From positions 1-5,130 of the forward strand of contig DAOUTL010000100.1 of the NCBI GenBank assembly GCA_030626685.1: a stretch of 5,130 nt of DNA. Reading direction: 5' to 3'. Both the position numbers and the translations under genes were made by a program. Source of the DNA: Candidatus Bathyarchaeota archaeon (GTDB lineage: Archaea; Thermoproteota; Bathyarchaeia; Bathyarchaeales; Bathycorpusculaceae). Below the pieces are notes generated by a model. It saw only the letters and a program-made list of their open reading frames with translations. It was not told the origin of the DNA and did not search any database. Of this stretch, positions 1 to 4,826 are shown piece after piece (positions within the stretch are counted from its first letter, which is position 1; each line of letters begins with the position of its first letter).

Positions 1-1
1 A

Positions 2-184
2 ATTAGAGCGTCAAACCCGCAGAAGTATGAACGCGGTCCCTTTAGCACGTTTGCGTTGGGTTTAATACTGATAGCGATAGGTGGAGCATGGTTCTTTATA
101 GGCATTAACTGGCTCTATTCTTTGGCGATAATACTGCTTGTGCTGGGAGCCTTAGCCATAACAGCAGCTTTAAGAAGAAAATAG
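2..184 (+). CDS. C-terminal fragment of a two-helix membrane protein
   Basis: An open frame enters from the left edge and ends at TAG 182-184, giving the last 60 residues. After a short polar stretch (SNPQKYERGP) come two hydrophobic segments: about residues 17-36 (FALGLILIAIGG then AWFFIGI), and about residues 41-56 (SLAIILLVLGALAITAAL). A short basic tail, RRK, follows. The second helix and positive tail suggest a C-terminus on the cytoplasmic side. The family cannot be recognised from this fragment. T-runs follow 17 bases downstream, so it probably ends a transcript separate from lysS. That the frame is real rests on its membrane-protein composition and its fit to the gap before lysS. Confidence 0.65.
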   Translation: MRASNPQKYERGPFSTFALGLILIAIGGAWFFIGINWLYSLAIILLVLGALAITAALRRK

Positions 185-200
185 CCTTACACCCAACCCA

Positions 201-219
201 TTTTTCTGAAACATTTTTT
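201..219 (+). terminator. Oligo-T terminator, possibly overlapping the lysS TATA box
   Basis: T5 at 201-205 and T6 at 214-219 follow the stop codon of the upstream membrane protein gene. Archaeal RNA polymerase can terminate on oligo-T without a hairpin. The second run reads TTTTTTATC (214-222). With a usual spacing of about 26 bases it could also serve as a TATA-like element, placing a start near 244 just before the lysS ribosome binding site. The two roles are not exclusive, and neither is proven. Confidence 0.4.
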
Positions 220-244
220 ATCTGCAGTTTAGTTTATGCTATTA

Positions 245-248
245 GAGG
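245..248 (+). promoter_or_regulatory. Probable ribosome binding site of lysS
   Basis: GAGG lies 12 bases before the ATG at 261. The spacing is slightly long, but this is the only Shine-Dalgarno-like motif in the leader, and it supports the ATG at 261 as the start. Confidence 0.45.
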
Positions 249-260
249 ATAAGACGGAAC

Positions 261-1859
261 ATGAGCGAGAAAATAATCGGACGAGGCACATGGTACGACA
301 AAATGGCAGCAAGAATAATTGAAAGAGAGCGGAAGCTGGGCAGAAGCCTAAAACTAATTAGAACAGAGATGGGGCTTGGGGCTTCCGGTTTTCCTCATAT
401 TGGAAGTCTGGGCGACGCTGCTCGCTCCTATGCTGTAACGTTGGCACTTCGAGAACAAAGCTATAACTCTGGGCTAATAGCTTTCTGCGACGATAAGGAT
501 GGTTTACGGAAGGTTCCAGCCGGGCTGCCAAAATCCTTGGAGAAATATTTAGGTTTTCCAGTAACCGACATTCCAGACCCTTTTGGTTGTCATGAAAGCT
601 ATGGCAGACACATGAGTTGGCTCTTATTGGAAGCTTTAGACAAGTGTGGAATAGAGTACAAGTATACATCTGGAAAAGAAACTTACGAAAAAGGGCTTTT
701 AAACGATGAAATAAGAACACTGCTTCTGAACGCGAAAAGAGTTGGGGAAATAGTTAAAAACGAGGTTGGTCAAGAGCGCTACGTAGAAGTTTTACCATAT
801 TTTCCGGTGTGTGGTAACTGTGGACGCATATACACGACAAAAGCATTGAAGTTCCTTCCAGAAGAAAACAAAGTCTTGTATGTCTGTGAAGGTATGGAAG
901 TAAAGGGTAGATGGATTGAAGGATGCGGTTACAAAGGGGAAGCGGACATTACAAAGGGCGAAGGCAAACTTAGCTGGAAAGGGGAGTTCGCAGCGAGATG
1001 GAAGGCTCTTGACATAAGATTTGAAGCCTATGGCAAGGATATAGCTGATTCAGTGCGGATAAACGATAGGATTTGCCGTGAAATATTGGGTTATGAGCCA
1101 CCACTCCATGCTCGATACGAAATGTTTTTGGACAAAAGTGGAAGAAAAATTTCAAAATCAACAGGAAACGTTTTCACTCCTCAAGTTTGGTTCAGATATG
1201 GCTCCCCTCAATCACTGCTTCTGCTTATGCTGAAAAGGTTTGTGGGAACCCGCACGTTAGACGTGACAGACATCCACTTCTACATGAGTGAGCTGGACTA
1301 TTTAGAAGACATATACTTTGGAAAGAAATTAGTGAGAGACGAGAAGGAACGGGCTAAGCTTCGAGGTTTATATGCATATTGCTGGGTGTTGAAGCCTCCT
1401 GCAAAACCAAGCACTCACGTGCCATACAATCTGCTAACTTTCTTGGCTAAGATGGCTCCAAAAGGACGTGAAGAAGAATTCATAACTGAGAAACTTCGAA
1501 GTTACAGATATTTGCAGAAGGACCAAACGCTTGATGAAAACTTGAAGAAGAGAATTGAATACGCATTCAATTGGATAGGAGATTTTGAGGAAATAAAAGA
1601 AACAACTGTAAGCCTAACCACCGAAGAGAAAAAAGCCATAAAAGAATTAATCGAAGTGTTACAGGTTGAAGACGAAGCCGAAGAGATACAGAACGCCATA
1701 TTTAGCACAGCCAAAAAACACGGTTTAAAACCAGCAAAATTCTTCAAAAGTTTGTATAGGATTCTTATAGGCGTGCCGCAAGGACCAAGACTGGGTCCCT
1801 ACATACTCGCCATGGGAAAACAAAACGTAATCAAGGCTCTACACAACGCAACTAAATAA
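261..1859 (+). CDS. lysS: Class I lysyl-tRNA synthetase (LysRS-I), TACK-type variant
   Basis: This cytoplasmic enzyme activates lysine with ATP and charges tRNA-Lys. The 532 residues match the usual length of archaeal class I LysRS. The N-terminus (GTWYDKMAARII, 9-20) corresponds to the family's HWADxIA opening and supports this ATG. The HIGH-type motif is HIGS (46-49) within GLGASGFPHIGSLGD. The hallmark RKVP is at 83-86, and PDPFGCHESYG lies at 105-115. A four-cysteine zinc knuckle is formed by C184, C187, C209 and C222. FEAYGKDI (254-261) is the active-site segment, written GKDH in the euryarchaeal form. The KMSKS loop is KISKS (296-300), followed by TGN. The alpha-helical anticodon-binding region fills about 340-532 and ends with the typical LYRILIGVPQGPRLGPYI block. 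No frameshift or missing signature is seen. From memory, thaumarchaeal LysRS-I shares the GASGxPHIGSLGD and GKDIxDSVRINDR wording, which places the host in or near that group. Confidence 0.96.
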   Translation: MSEKIIGRGTWYDKMAARIIERERKLGRSLKLIRTEMGLGASGFPHIGSLGDAARSYAVTLALREQSYNSGLIAFCDDKDGLRKVPAGLPKSLEKYLGFPVTDIPDPFGCHESYGRHMSWLLLEALDKCGIEYKYTSGKETYEKGLLNDEIRTLLLNAKRVGEIVKNEVGQERYVEVLPYFPVCGNCGRIYTTKALKFLPEENKVLYVCEGMEVKGRWIEGCGYKGEADITKGEGKLSWKGEFAARWKALDIRFEAYGKDIADSVRINDRICREILGYEPPLHARYEMFLDKSGRKISKSTGNVFTPQVWFRYGSPQSLLLLMLKRFVGTRTLDVTDIHFYMSELDYLEDIYFGKKLVRDEKERAKLRGLYAYCWVLKPPAKPSTHVPYNLLTFLAKMAPKGREEEFITEKLRSYRYLQKDQTLDENLKKRIEYAFNWIGDFEEIKETTVSLTTEEKKAIKELIEVLQVEDEAEEIQNAIFSTAKKHGLKPAKFFKSLYRILIGVPQGPRLGPYILAMGKQNVIKALHNATK

Positions 1860-1977
1860 AAGTACACAGCCAAATTAACCCTCAATTAACAAGACAGGTT
1901 TATTGAGCAACTAAAAATTCCTTGTTGAACAAAAACATTCAATCAAAGCATTAACATTTTCTCTTAAAACCTCTGAA

Positions 1978-1986
1978 TTTATATTA
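1978..1986 (+). promoter_or_regulatory. TATA box of the tRNA-Arg gene
   Basis: TTTATATTA is centred about 30 bases upstream of the mature tRNA 5' end at 2012. That fits an archaeal TATA box driving a transcript with a very short 5' leader. It stands in AT-rich DNA, so the call rests mainly on position. Confidence 0.6.
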
Positions 1987-2011
1987 TTAAAAATGAATAA
2001 TTCAGTTGTGT

Positions 2012-2090
2012 GGGCCCGTGGTCTAGTATGGATTAGGACGCTGGCCTGCGGAGCCGGAGATCCTGGGTTCAAATCCCAGCGGGCCCGCCA
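2012..2090 (+). tRNA. tRNA-Arg, anticodon GCG, CCA encoded
   Basis: A full cloverleaf folds by eye. The acceptor stem pairs 2012-2018 with 2080-2086 in seven base pairs. The D stem pairs 2021-2024 with 2036-2039 around an 11-base loop containing GGA, so A20, a classical arginine identity base, is present. The anticodon stem pairs 2041-2045 with 2053-2057. The loop is CTGCGGA with anticodon GCG at 2048-2050, reading CGC and, by wobble, CGU. The variable loop has five bases. The T stem pairs 2063-2067 with 2075-2079 around TTCAAAT. G73 at 2087 is followed by genomically encoded CCA (2088-2090). No intron is present. An open frame running through this gene is a translation artefact. Confidence 0.97.
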
Positions 2091-2174
2091 TTGTCGGCTA
2101 TTGAGAATCGCTTCGCGCGTCGATATGCCCTCAGTTAAGCTGGATTGTTCTGTTCAGCGTTTTGTAGGCGGGGG

Positions 2175-2202
2175 CTTCTTGTTTAAGGAACTTCTTGTTT
2201 AA
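2175..2202. repeat. 12-base direct repeat CTTCTTGTTTAA, two copies
   Basis: CTTCTTGTTTAA occurs at 2175-2186 and again at 2191-2202, separated by GGAA. The second copy runs into the left arm of the hairpin at 2201-2223. A related CTTCTTGTTGA is found at 2541-2551. The function is unknown. Confidence 0.8.
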
Positions 2203-2233
2203 ACCTTCGATCTTCGAGGGTTTCCACGTTTTT
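2201..2233 (+). terminator. Hairpin plus T5, possible terminator of the tRNA transcript
   Basis: AAACCTTCGA (2201-2210) pairs with TCGAGGGTTT (2214-2223) over ten positions, with one T-G wobble, around a three-base TCT loop. T5 (2229-2233) follows five bases later. It lies 110 bases beyond the tRNA-Arg 3' end. The fold is clear, but its role as terminator is inferred from position. Confidence 0.45.
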
Positions 2234-2238
2234 AAGCC

Positions 2239-2247
2239 TATAAAATA
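2239..2247 (+). promoter_or_regulatory. TATA-like box without a downstream gene
   Basis: TATAAAATA is close to the archaeal TATA consensus. At usual spacing it would start a transcript near 2269. No protein gene lies there, so it is either fortuitous in AT-rich DNA or the promoter of a non-coding RNA. Confidence 0.3.
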
Positions 2248-2618
2248 TGAGAGATGTAGAAAAATTACGCAAATAAATAAAAAGAGGATATCCGGTGAGG
2301 TTTCTCTATCTTCTGTGCGACGTATTACGTATCTCGGATAGAACTGTATGACCGCATTTGAGTTCCATGTAATGTCTGGCGCGCGCGGAATTACTGACTA
2401 TGTGGACATGGTGTGATCTTCCCATAGGTTTGTCAATGTCTTTTTATCGCAAATGAAGCGTTTTCACTTTTCTAAGTTAGATAATCGTAGAATACAAGCA
2501 CCCTTTGAACGGAGTAGCTACTCACATCGCGATCTCAATACTTCTTGTTGAGTGTGAAGACCTGTCTGACTATTCTTCCTTCAAGAATCTTAAAATAAAC
2601 CGTCTTAGAAAAGGTGCT

Positions 2619-3362
2619 TCACCCTAACTTAAACCCTGCTTTCTCTATAACCTTGGATGTTACACCGCTGACGAGGAGGCTCTTGATCTTGCCTGTATTG
2701 ACGTTCTTATACGTGGCCTGATAGACTGGCGTATAAACAACCGTATACTCGGAGACCTCGAAAGTTTCACTAGTTATCCGTACAGCATTCTTCGGCCTAT
2801 CGATGACCCTCGACTTGACGATTTCAACCGCCTTTTCCGGAGGGGTTTCGAGTCTCCAAGCCTTCTCTCCTGCCTCGGCTAAGACCTTTCCGGGATCCTC
2901 CTCAGCTGGTGCTGCTGGTAGCTCCTCCGCCGCGACCTCCCGGCTCTCCCTGTCAAGGATCAGGTAGGCAGACTGTTCTTTCACTATTCTCTGTTCGGCT
3001 TCAAGTTCAACCTCCCGACCTTTCCTTTGTATTTTAGCTAGGGTTGATGTTTTTGGCTTGAGCGTATGGTTGAAGATGACAAGTTCTGATACGTCGTCCC
3101 CGATTTCGAGTGTGTATGTGCGTCTCCGATAGTAGTCAATTCGGTACTTCCCGTTCACGATGATGTATGGCTCATAGAACTTCTCAAGCGATTCGAACCG
3201 GATCTCCTCGGGCTTCGGTTTTAGGAAAACCATCTTTTTGAAGAGTTTGAGTTTCTCCTTCTCGCCGATGAGCTTAACGGTTGATGGATCAACAAGACTT
3301 TTGTAAACGATCGTCTTCATCTCCGACATCTTTTCTTCTAGAACTTTAACATTTTGAGCCAA
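2619..3362 (-). CDS. Hypothetical charged soluble protein, 247 aa, TTG start
   Basis: I do not recognise this family. No signal peptide or membrane segment is visible, so it is probably cytoplasmic. It has no cysteine, one histidine (H99) and one tryptophan (W169), and is rich in K, E and R, so a metal or thiol active site is unlikely. Three parts can be seen: an N-terminal part with a basic stretch (EKEKLKLFKK, 34-43) and a Tyr-rich block (KFYEPYIIVNGKYRIDYYRR, 61-80); an Ala/Glu/Pro-rich linker at about 142-165; and a C-terminal Tyr-rich block (EYTVVYTPVYQATYKNVNTG, 205-224) that may be a divergent second copy of the first. The start is TTG at 3362, because GGAGG (3370-3374) sits exactly seven bases upstream; the first in-frame Met, M12, has no such motif. 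The gene lies 49 bases behind the DUF4382 gene with no well-placed promoter of its own, so co-transcription is likely. Confidence 0.85.
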   Translation of the reverse strand: MAQNVKVLEEKMSEMKTIVYKSLVDPSTVKLIGEKEKLKLFKKMVFLKPKPEEIRFESLEKFYEPYIIVNGKYRIDYYRRRTYTLEIGDDVSELVIFNHTLKPKTSTLAKIQRKGREVELEAEQRIVKEQSAYLILDRESREVAAEELPAAPAEEDPGKVLAEAGEKAWRLETPPEKAVEIVKSRVIDRPKNAVRITSETFEVSEYTVVYTPVYQATYKNVNTGKIKSLLVSGVTSKVIEKAGFKLG

Positions 3363-3369
3363 AATTAAG

Positions 3370-3374
3370 CCTCC
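3370..3374 (-). promoter_or_regulatory. Shine-Dalgarno site deciding a TTG start
   Basis: On the minus strand GGAGG is followed by seven bases and then TTG at 3362. It is one of the strongest ribosome binding sites in the window and fixes the start of the 247-residue protein at a non-ATG codon. Confidence 0.8.
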
Positions 3375-3398
3375 ATTTAAAATTTAACATGTGTCTTC

Positions 3399-3409
3399 GA
3401 GGTCACCTC
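3399..3409. repeat. Odd palindrome GAGGT-C-ACCTC between two cassette genes
   Basis: Perfect 5-bp arms surround one central base. It lies two bases past the stop codon of the DUF4382 gene and upstream of the 247-residue protein gene. The loop is too short for a good RNA hairpin, so a protein-binding site is the more natural reading if it has any role. Confidence 0.5.
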
Positions 3410-3411
3410 TT

Positions 3412-3990
3412 TTATTCAGGTGGGATCACGATGGATTTGAATTGGGGGTTTAGGTTAGCAGGTTTCCCTGACTTTCCCCTTTCTACTATATGTATCTTGT
3501 CAACTATGATGTCAACGATCAAACTAGTCGTTTTCCCAAGTCTTATCTCAAAGTGAACATGGATGTCTATACGCCCGGACGGCACATTTAGCGTAATGAT
3601 GGTACCGTCGGCTAGAGTAGCGTTAGCTGAGACTATTAGCATTCCGATTTTAGTGTAGTTTCCTATCGGTATTTCGCTTATGGATAGGTCCATTGTGACG
3701 TTCTCGAGCTCCAGTAAATCGAAATACGCTGCTCCGCCTAGGATTGGCAGAGGCGTCCAGTATCCTGTTTCATTGCAAACCTCGACTTTGTTAATTGTCA
3801 GGTTCAAGTGTTTAAGGTCAGAAACTGGGGCGTCTGTCACCTTTACGATAAGCATTCCTATCTTAGCCTCTACTGGAGGAAATATGTGAAGGAGTATAAT
3901 CGGAGTAGAGACTACTGTTGCAATTATCAGAACCGCCGCAAGTATGCCTGTGGCGCCATAATAAAATATTTTCTTAACATCGTATGCCAT
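3412..3990 (-). CDS. Membrane-anchored DUF4382-type surface protein
   Basis: The 192-residue protein opens with a short basic cytoplasmic piece (MAYDVKKIFYY). A long hydrophobic segment follows at about 12-38, then an exposed domain from about 42. That domain fits DUF4382: a first strand with DAPV (KIGMLIVKVTDAPV, 43-56), a W-x-P-L segment (WTPLP, 78-82), the DLLEL block (91-95), the PIGNYTKI turn (108-115) and a late VDIIVDKIHI strand. DUF4382 is a beta-rich domain of archaeal and bacterial exported proteins with no assigned activity. Five N-x-T sequons (N63, N73, N97, N111, N123) all fall in the exposed part, consistent with N-glycosylation outside the cell. The frame can be extended to TTG at 4083, but ATG 3990 is preferred: AGGTGA (3995-4000) lies four bases upstream, and the extension would read through the promoter region. 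It follows the regulator gene by 99 bases. Confidence 0.85.
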   Translation of the reverse strand: MAYDVKKIFYYGATGILAAVLIIATVVSTPIILLHIFPPVEAKIGMLIVKVTDAPVSDLKHLNLTINKVEVCNETGYWTPLPILGGAAYFDLLELENVTMDLSISEIPIGNYTKIGMLIVSANATLADGTIITLNVPSGRIDIHVHFEIRLGKTTSLIVDIIVDKIHIVERGKSGKPANLNPQFKSIVIPPE

Positions 3991-3994
3991 TTCT

Positions 3995-4000
3995 TCACCT
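3995..4000 (-). promoter_or_regulatory. Ribosome binding site deciding the DUF4382 start
   Basis: AGGTGA on the minus strand lies four bases before ATG 3990. It matches the 3' end of 16S rRNA and rejects the longer TTG-initiated version beginning at 4083. Confidence 0.75.
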
Positions 4001-4020
4001 TCCAAGGCTTTTTCCAAAAT

Positions 4021-4032
4021 CAATATAAAAAA
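4021..4032 (-). promoter_or_regulatory. Probable TATA box of the DUF4382 gene
   Basis: TTTTTTATATTG on the minus strand would place transcription start near 4000, right at the ribosome binding site, giving a leader of about ten bases. The T6 could also act as a terminator for the upstream regulator gene. Both readings suggest that the DUF4382 gene and the gene after it can be transcribed separately from the regulator. Confidence 0.5.
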
Positions 4033-4054
4033 CGACGCATTTAATGAAATGCTT

Positions 4055-4071
4055 TTGAACACTTTGTTCAA
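4055..4071. repeat. Inverted repeat TTGAACA-N3-TGTTCAA, candidate operator
   Basis: Perfect 7-bp arms (4055-4061 and 4065-4071) surround CTT. The repeat sits between the stop codon of the winged-helix gene and the TATA-like box of the DUF4382 gene, on the upstream side of that box. It could be a site for a dimeric regulator, possibly the one encoded next door, or an RNA hairpin ending the regulator transcript. Confidence 0.6.
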
Positions 4072-4089
4072 GTTCTTGTACAATAGGCA

Positions 4090-4530
4090 TTAGGGTTTCT
4101 GCCTCCAGATCCTTATGGTCTCGTACCATAGGATTACTGTGCCGAGAACCCCAAAGATAAGCGCGAATACGCTGTAAAAACTGAACTCTTTCAATTGTGA
4201 AACAAAGAAGACTAGAAGCGTTGTGAACATGGTTGCGTAGAGGGCATATCTAGGAAGCATAAACGTGCCTAACTTTATGAACTGCTTGAGGATTCCGACT
4301 TTAACCTCTCTTACGAGCCGATAGTCACCTCTCTCTTTTACGACAAGCCCTAAGTCCTCCAGTTTGTTTAAATGGTAGGATGCTAACGCTGGACTGGAAA
4401 AGCCGAGTTGTCTTTGGAGTTCTCTGACGCCTATTACTTCGTTCTCAGAGTTCAGGAGAGCCCAGTAAGCTCTAAGCGTATTCCCCTTCAATTCGCTGGC
4501 AATCTTCTCATCGTCAAACAAGCTTACCAT
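4090..4530 (-). CDS. Membrane-anchored winged-helix transcriptional regulator
   Basis: The 146 residues split into a DNA-binding half and a membrane half. Residues 6-75 form a winged helix: helix 1 around LKGNTLRAYWALL (14-26), the helix-turn-helix in GVRELQRQLGFSSPALASYHLNKLEDLGLV (given here only as positions 34-63, key residues R36, L38, S45, A50, H53 and L54), and a wing at VKERGDYRLVREV (64-76). The wording SYHLNKLEDLGLV is typical of ArsR- and MarR-like archaeal regulators. Two hydrophobic segments follow, at about 95-112 and 117-137, ending in a basic tail (RIWRQKP). Both termini are therefore probably cytoplasmic, with DNA binding occurring at the membrane. There is no visible ligand or phosphoacceptor domain. 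ATG 4530 is supported by GGAG (4537-4540) six bases upstream. The target is unknown; the adjoining DUF4382 promoter, with its inverted repeat, is a natural candidate. Confidence 0.9.
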   Translation of the reverse strand: MVSLFDDEKIASELKGNTLRAYWALLNSENEVIGVRELQRQLGFSSPALASYHLNKLEDLGLVVKERGDYRLVREVKVGILKQFIKLGTFMLPRYALYATMFTTLLVFFVSQLKEFSFYSVFALIFGVLGTVILWYETIRIWRQKP

Positions 4531-4536
4531 AAGGCT

Positions 4537-4540
4537 CTCC
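4537..4540 (-). promoter_or_regulatory. Ribosome binding site of the winged-helix gene
   Basis: GGAG, extended as GGAGAG, lies six bases before ATG 4530 on the minus strand and supports that start. Confidence 0.7.
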
Positions 4541-4560
4541 TAGTTATACTCTGGTAGCAC

Positions 4561-4580
4561 TCTTTTTATATTATTTTAAA
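4561..4580 (-). promoter_or_regulatory. Promoter region of the winged-helix gene
   Basis: The minus strand carries two overlapping TATA-like elements, TTTAAAATA and AATATAAAA. Either would place transcription start between about 4543 and 4552, giving a short leader that includes the ribosome binding site. The regulator gene therefore probably has its own promoter and is not an extension of the deacetylase transcript. Confidence 0.55.
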
Positions 4581-4826
4581 GTCGGATATAAAGCCAAGTT
4601 TAGAAGACGTTTTTATGAGAATAAGAGGAAGTCTACTTGCATCACTTACACCCGCTAAGAAAACGTGTTGTTAGCCGTGTTTTAGCGTGTAGTAGCCGAG
4701 CCATGTACCTGTGATCGCTAGCATTAGCGAGTTGCTTAAAGGCTTCTATTTGCTTCAACGAAGTCTTCCAGCGTGCGTGCCGGATTTGAACCCTTTTGGG
4801 CAATGGCATCAGCAGGGTCGCCGCTT

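Larger units (their letters stand above)
2091..2618. other. 528-base gap without a convincing protein gene
   Basis: Only short frames occur on either strand, for example a 22-codon frame from ATG 2348 to TGA 2416, with no ribosome binding site and no recognisable product. The gap separates the plus-strand genes from the convergent minus-strand cassette. What can be seen is a hairpin with T-run at 2201-2233, a 12-base direct repeat at 2175-2202, a TATA-like box at 2239-2247, perfect palindromes at 2512-2523 and 2526-2533, and a 6-bp hairpin at 2572-2588. No C/D-box motif pair, 5S rRNA or second tRNA was recognised. Confidence 0.6.
4531..4826. other. 296-base gap with only small overlapping frames
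   Basis: The gap lies between the deacetylase and winged-helix genes. Two small minus-strand frames cross it in different phases: 55 codons (4642-4809), and 39 codons beginning inside the deacetylase gene (4736-4855). Neither has a clear ribosome binding site. A 6-bp hairpin, TCGCTA-GCAT-TAGCGA, is at 4715-4730. A plus-strand TATA-like GATATAAAG at 4584-4592 precedes a 19-codon frame (4615-4674) at leaderless spacing. None of these is strong enough to call a gene. Confidence 0.5.

Noticed and set aside
358..1747. Minus-strand open frames opposite lysS
   Set aside because: They are shadows of the well-supported lysS frame and resemble no protein family.
1888..1926. AACAAG and CTTGTT as a terminator hairpin after lysS
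   Set aside because: Only six pairs with a 27-base loop and no T-run after the second arm.
1993..2202. 69-codon plus-strand open frame
   Set aside because: It reads straight through the tRNA-Arg gene and has no recognisable product.
2348..2416. 22-codon plus-strand frame in the large gap
   Set aside because: It has no ribosome binding site, is closed by a stop just upstream, and is too short to distinguish from chance.
3680..4044. Plus-strand open frames opposite the DUF4382 gene
   Set aside because: They lie opposite a recognisable coding frame and have no ribosome binding site or family resemblance.
3991..4083. 31-residue N-terminal extension of the DUF4382 protein from a TTG codon
   Set aside because: It would translate through the T-rich TATA-like box and the inverted repeat, and a good ribosome binding site sits directly before ATG 3990.
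4777..4793. tRNA T-arm-like sequence on the minus strand (GGGTTCAAATCC), sharing 12 bases with the tRNA-Arg, which could mark an attachment-site relic
   Set aside because: The 5' side of the would-be T stem (AAGGG) does not pair with the 3' side (CCGGC), no CCA or acceptor partner is found, and similarity to the tRNA-Arg stops at the universal T-loop. No integrase is recognisable nearby.
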